DNA of 64,000 nucleotides from Williamsoniiplasma lucivorax ATCC 49196 (GTDB taxonomy: Bacteria > Bacillota_I > Bacilli_A > Mycoplasmatales > Mycoplasmataceae), in NCBI RefSeq assembly GCF_000518285.1, contig NZ_JADH01000004.1, forward strand, positions 21,701-85,700. Direction: 5' to 3'. Numbering within the stretch: position 1 is the stretch's first letter; each line of letters opens with the position of its first letter. The position numbers were made by a program, and so were the translations under genes. The notes below the pieces were generated by a model. The model saw nothing but the letters and a program-made list of their open reading frames with translations. It was not told where the DNA came from and ran no database searches. Below are positions 56,274 through 64,000 of this stretch, one piece after another.

Positions 56274-56314
56274 GTGTTTTTTAATCAAAATTAATTATTA
56301 AAATTAAAAAACAC
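56274..56314 (-). terminator. Terminator after the HEPN-motif gene
   Basis: The 12-base arms GTGTTTTTTAAT / ATTAAAAAACAC lie here. A second, alternative stem (AACAC / GTGTT, about 56309-56332) overlaps the right arm. Confidence 0.65.
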
Positions 56315-56364
56315 AAGTTAAACTAGTGTTTTAAAATCATCAAATATCAAATTTACATTTTAAT

Positions 56365-56955
56365 TTAAATCGTTATTTTCAATCCTGGGGGTAATGGTCA
56401 ATCAGCATTACAATTGTTGACATCATCTTGAATTTTGTCAACAAAATGTGCTGGCAAAACATTTTTTAAATTTTTGATGGCACTGACATAGTAATCATAT
56501 TGTTCAAAAATTAATGGTGTAAAATGTGAAATACTATTACGTAATTTACGCACCAAATTAAATTGAGCATTGGAAAGCATTTTAGTTTCAGGGAATGTAT
56601 TTTGAATAGTTTTAACATTTTTCAAATAAATACTTTGTTCTTTACCTAAATCAGCATTGCCATTGATAAAAAAATCAATTGGTTCAACACCAGCATTCAT
56701 CAACAATGCACGAATCCATTCTTCAAAAAGACAAATATAGCGATAAAGAATATATTTTAATTTTAAATCATATTGCATCGCTGCAGCGATTTTAATATAT
56801 TCATTAGTCTTTAACTGTTCAGCAACATAATAATGATAATCTTCGCCTTTTAAATATTTATACTCTTCAAACATTTTTTGTTCTGCATCACTATGAAAAA
56901 CTAAGGGGATTTTTTGTTGGGTAACTAGTGGTGTTCTATAAAAAAGTGGTTTCAT
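56365..56955 (-). CDS. HEPN-motif protein, Abi-like
   Basis: A 196-residue protein starting MKPLFYRTPLV after an AGGAG site. A helical core contains RKLRNSISHF with R139-N140 and H144, the RN-x3-H pattern of HEPN ribonuclease-type proteins and of the AbiD/AbiF family. The aromatic-rich middle (YILYRYICLFEEWIRALL) suits the four-helix HEPN fold. The C-terminus, PLPPGLKITI after a TGA-Trp, completes it. It stands alone between rplQ and the IS3 remnant. A phage-defence or toxin role is inferred; no antitoxin partner gene is seen. Confidence 0.65.
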
Positions 56956-57176
56956 TTGGCTCCTTTTCTGAAAAAATTATGCCTATTTTTTCATTGCAAT
57001 TAACGAAAATAAATAATTTTTTTACTCATTTAAGATAGTAACATGGAAAAACAACTTTTCAATTTCTCATGATCTTTACAAATTTTGATCATTTAAATTG
57101 TGGTATATGTAAATTTATCTTATGTTTACCTCCAATATTTTTTGGAATTAATTCTGATTTTAAGCATTTTAAAGAC
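56956..57176. other. Intergenic, upstream of HEPN gene
   Basis: About 220 AT-rich bases with no open frame of interest and no clear promoter pair; presumably the promoter of the HEPN-motif gene. Confidence 0.35.
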
Positions 57177-57177
57177 A

Positions 57178-57205
57178 AAAAAATGAGAACATGTTCTCAT
57201 TTTTT
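57178..57205 (-). terminator. Terminator of the ribosomal/rpoA operon
   Basis: A perfect palindrome, AAAAAATGAGAACA / TGTTCTCATTTTTT, 13 bases past the rplQ stop. Confidence 0.9.
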
Positions 57206-57218
57206 GAATGTGATATTT

Positions 57219-57578
57219 TTAAACTAATTCAATAATTACCATTGGTGCATTATCACCTTTACGGTTATCAAGTTTAAGAATTCTGGTGTAGCCACCATTT
57301 CTGGTTTTGTATTTTTTAGCTAAATCTTTAAACAATTTATCTAAAACTGATTGTTGCTTGTTTGTTTCGATTTCTCTTAATCAAGCTGCAGCTTGTCTTC
57401 TGGCATGTAGATCACCACGTTTACCTAAAGTAATCATTTTATCAACATGTTTACGTAATTCTTTAGCACGAGCTTCAGTTACTTCTAAGCGTTCAGAAAT
57501 AATCATTTCACTTGTTAAGTTGCGCATTAACGCTTCTCTTCAAGCGGTGTTTTTTCCACGTTTTTGAATGTATGACAT
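57219..57578 (-). CDS. rplQ: 50S ribosomal protein L17
   Basis: A 119-residue protein: [20 protein letters not shown] (Trp as TGA), [43 protein letters not shown]. It lies 26 bases after rpoA and ends the operon. In relatives ecfA1 follows at once; here the accessory island follows. Confidence 0.97.
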
Positions 57579-57604
57579 TTGCTTTTCTCCTATTTTCTAA
57601 TTAA

Positions 57605-58558
57605 TTAAATTTGTTTAAAGTTAAGTTGTAATTGCGCAACTTTGTCTTTGATTTCTTTGAAAGATTTACGTCCTAAGTTTCTGATTTCTTGGATTTCGTC
57701 TTCAGTACGTGAAACTAATTCACGTAAAGTATCAATTCCAGCATGTTTTAAACAGTTTAAACTTCTTTGGGTGAAATCCAATTCTTCAATGATGCGGTCT
57801 AATTCTTTTTCATCTTCGTCTTCGACTCCGATAATTTGCACATCGTCTAATTGTGCACTTAATTCAACAAAGAATTCTAAGTAAGCAACTAAAACTTTGG
57901 CAGCAGTTGCAATTGCTTCAACTGGTGTAATTGAACTATCAGTTGTCACTTCAATTGTTAATTTTTCTAAATCAATTGAACGTCCAATTTTAGTTTGTTC
58001 AACATGATAAGCAATTTTCACAATGGGTGAGTAATTAGAATCAATTGTAATTGCCCCAACTTCTAATTGTTTTTCTTTTTTATTTTCTTTAAATGTTTTA
58101 TATCCACGTGAGTTTTTAGCAAATAAAACTAAATCAATCACTCCACCTTCAGCAATTGTTGCTAATTGAAGTTCTTTATTAATAATTGTTACCCCAACTG
58201 GTACTTCTAAATCACCAGCTAAAACTGGCCCTTGTGCTGATGAGTTGATTTTAATTTCCACAACTTCATCATCTTTGTACATTTTTGGGTCAATCGCTAA
58301 AACTAATTGTTTAATATTTAAGATAATTCTTGAAACATTTTCCACAATCCCAGGGATTGAAGTGAATTCATGAGCTGCACCTTTCAATTTAATTGCAAAT
58401 ACAGCAGCACCAGGAGTTGCTGCTAGAAGAGTTCTTCTAATCGCATTTCCTAATGTTGTTCCAAAACCTCTTTCAAGAGGTTCAACCATAAACTTTCCGT
58501 ATGATTTTTCTTTCTCTTCATTTAAAAGAGTAAATTCTGGTCTCATAAATTGTTTCAT
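57605..58558 (-). CDS. rpoA: DNA-directed RNA polymerase subunit alpha
   Basis: A 317-residue subunit. The N-terminal assembly domain (about 1-230) includes GFGTTLGNAIRRTLL near residue 31 and GVEDEDEKELD at the linker. The C-terminal UP-element/regulator-binding domain (about 250-317) includes RSLNCLKHAGIDTL and NLGRKSFKEI. The start at 58558, with GAGGTTAAG, gives MKQFMRPEF and is preferred over an in-frame upstream ATG that lies inside rpsK. Confidence 0.98.
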   Translation of the reverse strand: MKQFMRPEFTLLNEEKEKSYGKFMVEPLERGFGTTLGNAIRRTLLAATPGAAVFAIKLKGAAHEFTSIPGIVENVSRIILNIKQLVLAIDPKMYKDDEVVEIKINSSAQGPVLAGDLEVPVGVTIINKELQLATIAEGGVIDLVLFAKNSRGYKTFKENKKEKQLEVGAITIDSNYSPIVKIAYHVEQTKIGRSIDLEKLTIEVTTDSSITPVEAIATAAKVLVAYLEFFVELSAQLDDVQIIGVEDEDEKELDRIIEELDFTQRSLNCLKHAGIDTLRELVSRTEDEIQEIRNLGRKSFKEIKDKVAQLQLNFKQI

Positions 58559-58559
58559 C

Positions 58560-58949
58560 TTAACCTCTTGGGCGTTTTGGTGGACGCACTCCATTATGTG
58601 GGATTGGTGTTGTATCTTTAATTGCTGTAATTTCTAATCCCGCAGCTTGTAAGCTTCTTACAGCAGCATCACGACCTGGTCCAGGACCTTTAATCTCAAC
58701 ACTAACAGTTTTCATTCCTTGGTCAATTGCCCCTTTAGCAGCTGCTTCAGAAATTAATTGCGCAGCATAGGGAGTTGATTTTTTAGAACCCTTAAATCCT
58801 AATGCACCAGCACTTGATCAAGATAGGACACTACCTTTTTCATCACTAATCGTAACAATTGTATTGTTAAAAGTTGAGTGAATGTGAGCAATTCCTTTAG
58901 GTATATTTTTTTTGATTTTTTTCTTACCTTGTGGTTTTTGTTTAGCCAT
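58560..58949 (-). CDS. rpsK: 30S ribosomal protein S11
   Basis: A 129-residue protein with [38 protein letters not shown], and the C-terminal [16 protein letters not shown]-Trp (SWSSAG) hides it from standard-code searches. It lies one base from rpoA and 16 after rpsM. Confidence 0.97.
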
Positions 58950-58965
58950 TTTTCATCTCTCCTAT

Positions 58966-59331
58966 CTATTTTTTCTTGTTCGCAACAGTTTTTCTTGGTC
59001 CTTTAACTGTTCTTGCGTTGGTTTTTGAAGATTGACCACGAGCTGGTAGACTTTTACGGTGACGTAAACCTCTATAACTGCCATTTTCCATTAAACGTTT
59101 GATGTTTAACGCTTTTTCTCTTCTTAATTCTCCTTCAGTTTTAATTGCTGATAATTCTGATGAGATTTGTTTAATTTGATCTTCTGTTAAATCTTTAACA
59201 CGTAGATCTTCACTAATTTCTGTTTTTGATAAAATATTTTGTGATGTTGTTAACCCAATACCATAAATGTATGTTAGGGCAATAACAACTCGCTTATCGT
59301 TGGGGATTTCCACTCCATTTATACGAGCCAT
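58966..59331 (-). CDS. rpsM: 30S ribosomal protein S13
   Basis: A 121-residue protein: [24 protein letters not shown], the helix [19 protein letters not shown], and basic tail [17 protein letters not shown]. Complete and typical. Confidence 0.98.
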   Translation of the reverse strand: MARINGVEIPNDKRVVIALTYIYGIGLTTSQNILSKTEISEDLRVKDLTEDQIKQISSELSAIKTEGELRREKALNIKRLMENGSYRGLRHRKSLPARGQSSKTNARTVKGPRKTVANKKK

Positions 59332-59361
59332 ATATTATTAATTCCTTTCTCTTTTAAACTT

Positions 59362-59475
59362 TTAACCTTGACGTTGTTTATGTTTTGGGTTTGAACAAAT
59401 AATCATTACGCGGCCTTTACGTCTAATCACACGACAGTTGTCGCACATTTTTTTTACTGATGATCTAACTTTCAT
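59362..59475 (-). CDS. rpmJ: 50S ribosomal protein L36
   Basis: A 37-residue protein, [20 protein letters not shown] then [17 protein letters not shown]. The zinc ligands C-x2-C, C and H are present. It is too short for ordinary ORF cut-offs. Confidence 0.97.
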   Translation of the reverse strand: MKVRSSVKKMCDNCRVIRRKGRVMIICSNPKHKQRQG

Positions 59476-59522
59476 CGTAATAACCTCTATTTCTTTATAT
59501 TGTTTGCATTTTAAAACAAAAT

Positions 59523-59542
59523 AAACTTAGTGGACTAAGTTT
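59523..59542 (-). terminator. Internal hairpin between infA and rpmJ
   Basis: The 8-base arms AAACTTAG / CTAAGTTT flank TGGA, followed on the minus strand by ATTTTGTTTT. It could attenuate or mark processing inside the operon; full termination would cut rpoA off, so partial effect is expected. Confidence 0.45.
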
Positions 59543-59563
59543 GCTTAATGTTTTGTCTAATTA

Positions 59564-59782
59564 CTATTTAAATCTAAATGTAATTCTTCCACGTGTCATG
59601 TCGTATGGTGAAATTGCGACTTTAACTCTGTCTCCAGGTAAAATGCGAATGTAGTGCATGCGGATTTTACCTGACACGTGGGCATTAATGATAATGTCGT
59701 TTTCTAATTTCACTTTAAATACTGCGTTGGGTAGCACTTCAACAACCACACCATCAACTTCTAATAAGTCTTCTTTTGCCAT
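59564..59782 (-). CDS. infA: Translation initiation factor IF-1
   Basis: A 72-residue OB-fold protein: [51 protein letters not shown]. Complete; 10 bases after map. Confidence 0.98.
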   Translation of the reverse strand: MAKEDLLEVDGVVVEVLPNAVFKVKLENDIIINAHVSGKIRMHYIRILPGDRVKVAISPYDMTRGRITFRFK

Positions 59783-59792
59783 TTTGAAATTC

Positions 59793-60548
59793 CTACCTTT
59801 CTAACTTTGTTAACACTTCACACCCAGTTGGTGTGATCAAAATTGTATGCTCAAAGTGTGCAGCCATACTTTGGTCAGCTGAAGAAACAGTTCATTTGTC
59901 ATTTGCTACAATTGTCTGGTCAGTCCCGATTTGAACCATTGGTTCAATCGCAATCACCATGCCAGCTTGTAAACGTAATCCAGTTCCTGGTGTTCCATAA
60001 TTCGGAATAAATGGATCTTCGTGCATTGCTGCCCCAATTCCATGTCCTGAATAATCTTTGGGAAGGTGGAAACCAAATGACTCAATGTATGTTTGAATTG
60101 TTGAACCAATATCACCAATTCTAACCCCTGGTTTTAGCATTTTAATCGCTAAATCCAGAGATTTTTCAGTTGCCCATATAAGTATAGCATTTTTTTGCGC
60201 TTTTGGTACACCAACTTGCATTGTGAATGCAGAATCTGCATGATATCCTTCAAAACTGCATCCACAATCAATCGAAACGATGTCACCATCGGCAATAATG
60301 CGGTCTTGGGGAATACCATGAATGAGTTGCTCATTAATCGAAATACAAATGGTTTTTGGAAAACCATAATAACCTAAAAAGTTAGATTGACAACCTTTAC
60401 TTTGAATAAAATCATGGAATGCTTGATCCAATTCCAGACAATTCACCCCTGGGGCAAGTTTTTCTTTTAACATTTGAATTGCTTGAGCTAAAACTTGCCC
60501 CGCAATACGCATTTTGGCAATTTGTTGTTCGTTTTTAATTGTTACCAT
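59793..60548 (-). CDS. map: Methionine aminopeptidase type I
   Basis: A 251-residue enzyme that removes N-terminal Met. Metal ligands are in place: H79 region GIPQDRI, the Asp pair in [18 protein letters not shown] (about 97-108), H in [12 protein letters not shown] (about 171), and the two Glu in AIEPMVQIG and near the C-terminus. The C-terminal 33 residues after a TGA-Trp ([19 protein letters not shown]) belong to it. It is directly adjacent to adk. Confidence 0.97.
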
Positions 60549-61190
60549 TTAAATTTTTAATCCTTTAATCACTTGTTGATAAACTTCACCAATTGCTAAA
60601 TCGTGGGCATTTAAATGCACAACGATTTCCTCTTTTTTATAAAACTCAATTAATGGAGTTGTTTGTTGTTCGTAAGCTTGTAAACGCACCTTAATTTTAT
60701 CTGGTTCATCATCGGGACGGACTTCTAATGAAGTCCCATCATAATCACAAATGCCTGAGAATTTCGGCGGACGATTTTTAGTGTGATAACTACGTTTGCA
60801 AGTTGGACAAACCATTCTCCCACATAAGCGATCCATTAAAATAGTATGATCAACATCTAAATAAATGACATGATCAATTTTGGCACCCAATTCTTTTAAA
60901 ATCATATTTAATGTTTGAGCTTGGTCTAATGTGCGCGGATAACCATCAAAAATTAAATTTTCGTGTCTTCCTTGTAAGGCATGTTTCACCATTCCATTAG
61001 TAATTTCATCAGGGACTAATTGGCCTTGATTCATATATTTTGCTGCTTCAACTCCTAAAACTGTTTTTTCAGCAATATTGTTTCTAAAAATATCTCCTGT
61101 TGAAAATTGTTGAAACCCTTTGTGCTCAACTAATTGTTCAGCTAATGTTCCTTTACCAGAACCAGGGGCCCCTAATAATATAATGTTCAT
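60549..61190 (-). CDS. adk: Adenylate kinase
   Basis: A 213-residue kinase: P-loop GAPGSGKGT near residue 7, STGDIFR near 30, GYPRTLDQA near 84. The zinc-type LID has CPTC and later CDYD (C-x2-C ... C-x2-D), as in Bacillus. The ATG at 61190 with AAGGA is preferred over an upstream TTG. Confidence 0.97.
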   Translation of the reverse strand: MNIILLGAPGSGKGTLAEQLVEHKGFQQFSTGDIFRNNIAEKTVLGVEAAKYMNQGQLVPDEITNGMVKHALQGRHENLIFDGYPRTLDQAQTLNMILKELGAKIDHVIYLDVDHTILMDRLCGRMVCPTCKRSYHTKNRPPKFSGICDYDGTSLEVRPDDEPDKIKVRLQAYEQQTTPLIEFYKKEEIVVHLNAHDLAIGEVYQQVIKGLKI

Positions 61191-61201
61191 GTGTTTGTTC
61201 C

Positions 61202-62647
61202 TTATCAAATATGTGTTTCTTCAGCAGTTTCATCTGTGAATTTTTCAAATTTTTTGTCGATTAGTTTTTGTTGAATAATACGTCCACGTAATTGTTGGGT
61301 CGTTTGAATGGCAACCGAAATGACAATAATCAATCCGGTTCCTCCAATTGTTAAGTTGGATGGGAGTCCTGTTAATTTAGAAATCACATATGGTAGGATA
61401 GCAATTCCTGCTAAGAAGAAAGCTCCTAAAATAGAAAGTCTAAAGATCACTCCTGCTAAATATTGTTCAGTGTCTTTACCTGGTTTAATTCCCGGAATGA
61501 AAGTTCCTGATTTTTTAAAGTTCTCAGCGACTTTTTCTGGGTTAATTTGCACTTGGGCATACAAGAAAGTAAAGAGAATGGTTAAGACGGCATAAATGCC
61601 AATTCCTCACCACGTACCAAATGAGAGATAGTTTTCTGTAAAGTGGACAAAACCACTTTCTGGATTGGTTGCTTTAATAATTTCAGCAATCGTCACTGGG
61701 GTTGAAATAATCGCTGATGAGAAAATAACTGGAATAACCCCGGCATTATTAATTTTTAGCGGGAGATATGGTGTGTGATCCTTGGCATCAACTAAACCAG
61801 CCCCGGTTTGTTGAATCGGAATCTTTCGTTCAGCTTCGTTCATTAGCACAACAAAGAAGATGACAAGTAAGAAAGCTAGAATATAAATGACAAATTTAAT
61901 CATTCCTGAGAAAAAGATAGTTGCTTGTTCACTTGTATCTTTATTTCAAATTTCAAAAGTTGATTTGAAATTTCCTGGCATTGTTGAAATAATTCCTAGG
62001 AAAATAATGATTGAAATTCCATTACCAACACCTTTAATGGTAATTTGGTCAGCCAGTCATAACATGAAGAAACTTCCAGCTAACATAATTAATGGGACTA
62101 AAAGATAATAAAACACTTCGGGACCAACCCCAGTGACAGATTGGATTTGTTCACTTCATTTGGGGTTAATAATCCCTTGGGCTTGCATTGTAAAGATTGT
62201 TGCTTCTCCTTGCATAATTGCAAAAGGAACCATAATAAATTTAGTTAAACGATCTAATTTCTTACGACCACGTTCCCCAGACTTAGTTCATCGTGAAAGC
62301 ACAGGCACGACATCAGTTGATAATAATTGGACAATAATTGAAGCGGTAATGTATGGGGAAACCCCTAAAGCTAAAATTGAAAATCTTCCAATACTTCCCC
62401 CTCCTAAAGTAGCTAGTAATTGGAAAAATTGAATGTCACCAACTTTTTGTTGAAAGTTGTCTGTTAGTTGAATTCCTGGGACAGTTAGAAATGAACCAAG
62501 TCGAATTAAAACTAAAATTGCTAAAGTAAATAAAATACGTAAAACTAAGTCTTTGTTTTTAATCAAGAAATTTTTTGACTTAACAAATTCTGGCTTGATT
62601 TGTAATTTTGCTTTTTTTTGTTTTTGTTTTTGCTTTTGGTCCAACAT
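61202..62647 (-). CDS. secY: Preprotein translocase subunit SecY
   Basis: A 481-residue channel protein with ten helices. It shows LGVSPYITASIIVQLL near 95 (plug/helix 2), ERGRKKLDRLTKF, ADQITIKGVGNGISIII near 190, and the cytoplasmic loop AERKIPIQQTG near 260. The N-terminus is extended and Lys/Gln-rich (about 30 residues). TGA-Trp are used throughout. It lies 11 bases before adk; upstream, the IS3-type element separates it from whatever precedes it. Confidence 0.97.
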
Positions 62648-62748
62648 ACTTCCTCACTTCCTGAATAAACATTTACTTTCTTAATTTTAACATCTATAAA
62701 AAATAATTAGCACACAAAGTTAATTGAAATTATCCTAATGTTAATTTC
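62648..62748 (-). promoter_or_regulatory. secY upstream spacer, possible promoter
   Basis: A 101-base AT-rich spacer ahead of secY; the minus strand has TTAACT and TTTATA 17 bases apart, a weak promoter candidate. It would matter because the IS3-type element may block read-through from upstream ribosomal genes. Confidence 0.35.
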
Positions 62749-62780
62749 TGTAGGGTACCCTTTTTCGGGACACACATATT

Positions 62781-63626
62781 TTACAACAGTGTAATCCGTT
62801 TATTATTGTAAAAATTACAATAATGTTTTAAATTGAGTGAATATTCATCTAAAGTTGTATAAACATGACTTTCTTTTAAGGCTTCTCTCTTTAAAGTGCT
62901 TCAAAAACCTTCGATAAAACCATTGTCAGTTGACTTACCAACTCTTGACATACTTGGTTTGAAACCAAATCAAGTTAGGATTAATCAATATTGATATGAT
63001 TTAAATTCAGACCCATTATCTGAATGAATAATAGAATTTTTTTTAAATGAACCAAATTCATCAACCATTTTTAAAAAGGATTCCATTACTAATTCCATAC
63101 CTTTGTATGGCTTAGTAACCACACCAAAGACTTTCTTTTGTTTAATATGATAAAAAGCACATGTGTATCATTTTTCTTTTCCATAGTTTACTTCAGTAAT
63201 ATCAGTTGAAAAGACATCACCAAATTTTGTTAAATCCATTTTTGGTTTAATAATTTGCTTATATTTGCCTTCTTGTTCTGGAATTGGTGACTTTTCTTTT
63301 TTAGGAGGATGTGAATTATTAGGTTTTAAATTATAGAAAATCATGTATCTACGAGCTTTTTTGACACTTATACCTAATTCTTTAGCAATTCTTTTAGGCC
63401 CATATGTATTACCACTATCTTTAAATTCTTGATCAATTTTCAAGACCAATTCGTAGTTAATACAACGATTTATAGGTTTATTTTCTTTTAATCAACGATA
63501 ATAAACTGTTTTGGAAAGTCCAAACAATTGGCACAATGTTCTAATTGGAAGTTCCTTTTTTTCAATGTAAAAGTTTGTGATGACTATACATTTATAAATA
63601 TTTAGCTCTCATTTATTTACTTTTTT
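62781..63626 (-). CDS. IS3-family transposase OrfB (frameshift product)
   Basis: The frame is open for 281 residues without a good own start, as expected when it is made by -1 frameshifting from OrfA. DDE residues are present: FSTDITEVNYG (D), IIHSDNGSEF (D) and STDNGFIEGFWSTLK (E). A helix-turn-helix (RTLCQLFGLSKTVYYRWL) opens the protein. The C-terminus KRITLL is shorter than in most IS3 members, which usually continue into a LSPVEY-type segment. Confidence 0.88.
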
Positions 63627-63916
63627 TTATCAATTTCTCTTTTTAAAAGGCGAAATAATTCTTGTCTAGTTTCTAGTTCTAAGTTTGCTCGTTTTAATTT
63701 CTTGATTTCCTTTTCTAACTCTTTAATTTTTTGGTCTTCTACTTTTTTAGTTCCTGATAAACCCTCAGAACCAAATTTATCATATTGTTGCACTCATTTT
63801 GAAAATGCTTGATAAGTGACGTTGTATGGAACCACAAAATGGCGCATTTCTAGCTTAGAATTTTTAAATTCTAAAATCATATTTTCTTTTTCTATTGGAC
63901 TGTATTGTCTATTCAT
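63617..63916 (-). CDS. IS3-family OrfA (helix-turn-helix protein)
   Basis: A 99-residue protein, MNRQYSPIEKENMILEFKNS at its start, with a helix-turn-helix (VTYQAFSKWVQQYDKFG, Trp as TGA) and a coiled coil (KELEKEIKKLKRANLELE). Its last codons read AAA AAA AAG TAA, an A-AAA-AAG slippery site, after which the -1 frame enters OrfB. This is the classic IS3 programmed frameshift. Confidence 0.9.
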
Positions 63917-64000
63917 AATAAAAACCTCTTTCGTTACATATAATTTTACAATCACTTTATTGTGATTTAAATTATGTGTCCCGAAAAAGGGAACCTTACA

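Larger units (their letters stand above)
62749..64000 (-). mobile_element. IS3-family insertion sequence (about 1252 bp)
   Basis: The terminal inverted repeats are TGTAGGGTACCCTTTTTCGG at 62749 and the complement of CCGAAAAAGGGAACCTTACA at 64000. They match at all but two positions and extend through GACACA. The right end coincides with the window end, so the target duplication cannot be checked. Two overlapping transposase frames lie inside. Upstream of secY. Confidence 0.9.

Overview
The window comes from an AT-rich mollicute, most likely of the Spiroplasma / Entomoplasma / Mesoplasma / Williamsoniiplasma group. TGA must be read as Trp: nearly every gene is broken into pieces by in-frame TGA under the standard code but is full length under code 4, and two adjacent tRNA-Trp genes (anticodons CCA and TCA) are present. 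Lipoproteins with a Cys at residue 24, an ECF transporter module, DegV and EzrA point the same way. Genus assignment is inference. Almost all genes lie on the minus strand; rpsD and two degV genes are the exceptions.

Layout. 1-4149: surface operon (membrane protein, SGNH/GDSL hydrolase lipoprotein, large paralog-type lipoprotein cut by the window edge). 4433-16965: replication and repair block, dnaI-dnaB and a tight ezrA-thiI-dnaE-methyltransferase-polA-mutM operon. 17247-18050: rpsD on the plus strand with promoter and structured leader. 18355-21284: tyrS, pncB, ytpR. 21354-23049: two degV genes. 23088-30289: tRNA-Trp pair, fur, acpP, two unknown genes, tRNA-His, coaD, a 538-residue membrane protein, leuS. 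30483-33833: cassette of secreted protein, ABC ATPase and permease. 33973-36446: MATE transporter, tRNA-Ile, small membrane protein. 36618-37554: rplM-rpsI with an L13-leader-like element and promoter. 37761-42766: a 1419-residue FtsX-type permease with a small membrane protein, preceded by a probable small RNA gene (42804-42952). 42957-46890: truA-ecfT-ecfA2-ecfA1. 46997-56955: rsmE, an IS30 element, a coiled-coil / ABC ATPase / permease / lipoprotein cassette, an IS3 remnant and a HEPN-motif protein. 57219-62647: rplQ-rpoA-rpsK-rpsM-rpmJ-infA-map-adk-secY. 62749-64000: an apparently intact IS3-type element with programmed -1 frameshifting.

How it fits together. In many Firmicutes secY-adk-map-infA-rpmJ-rpsM-rpsK-rpoA-rplQ-ecfA1-ecfA2-ecfT-truA-rplM-rpsI is contiguous. 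Here the order and strand are kept, but two accessory islands split it: rsmE to the HEPN gene between rplQ and ecfA1, and the small RNA plus giant permease between truA and rplM. Mobile elements, lipoproteins and unusual ABC systems concentrate in these islands. The most noteworthy items are the probable small RNA downstream of truA, two exported-protein-plus-ABC cassettes, the IS30 insertion exactly in a terminator hairpin with an 18-bp duplication, and the HEPN-motif gene beside an IS3 remnant.
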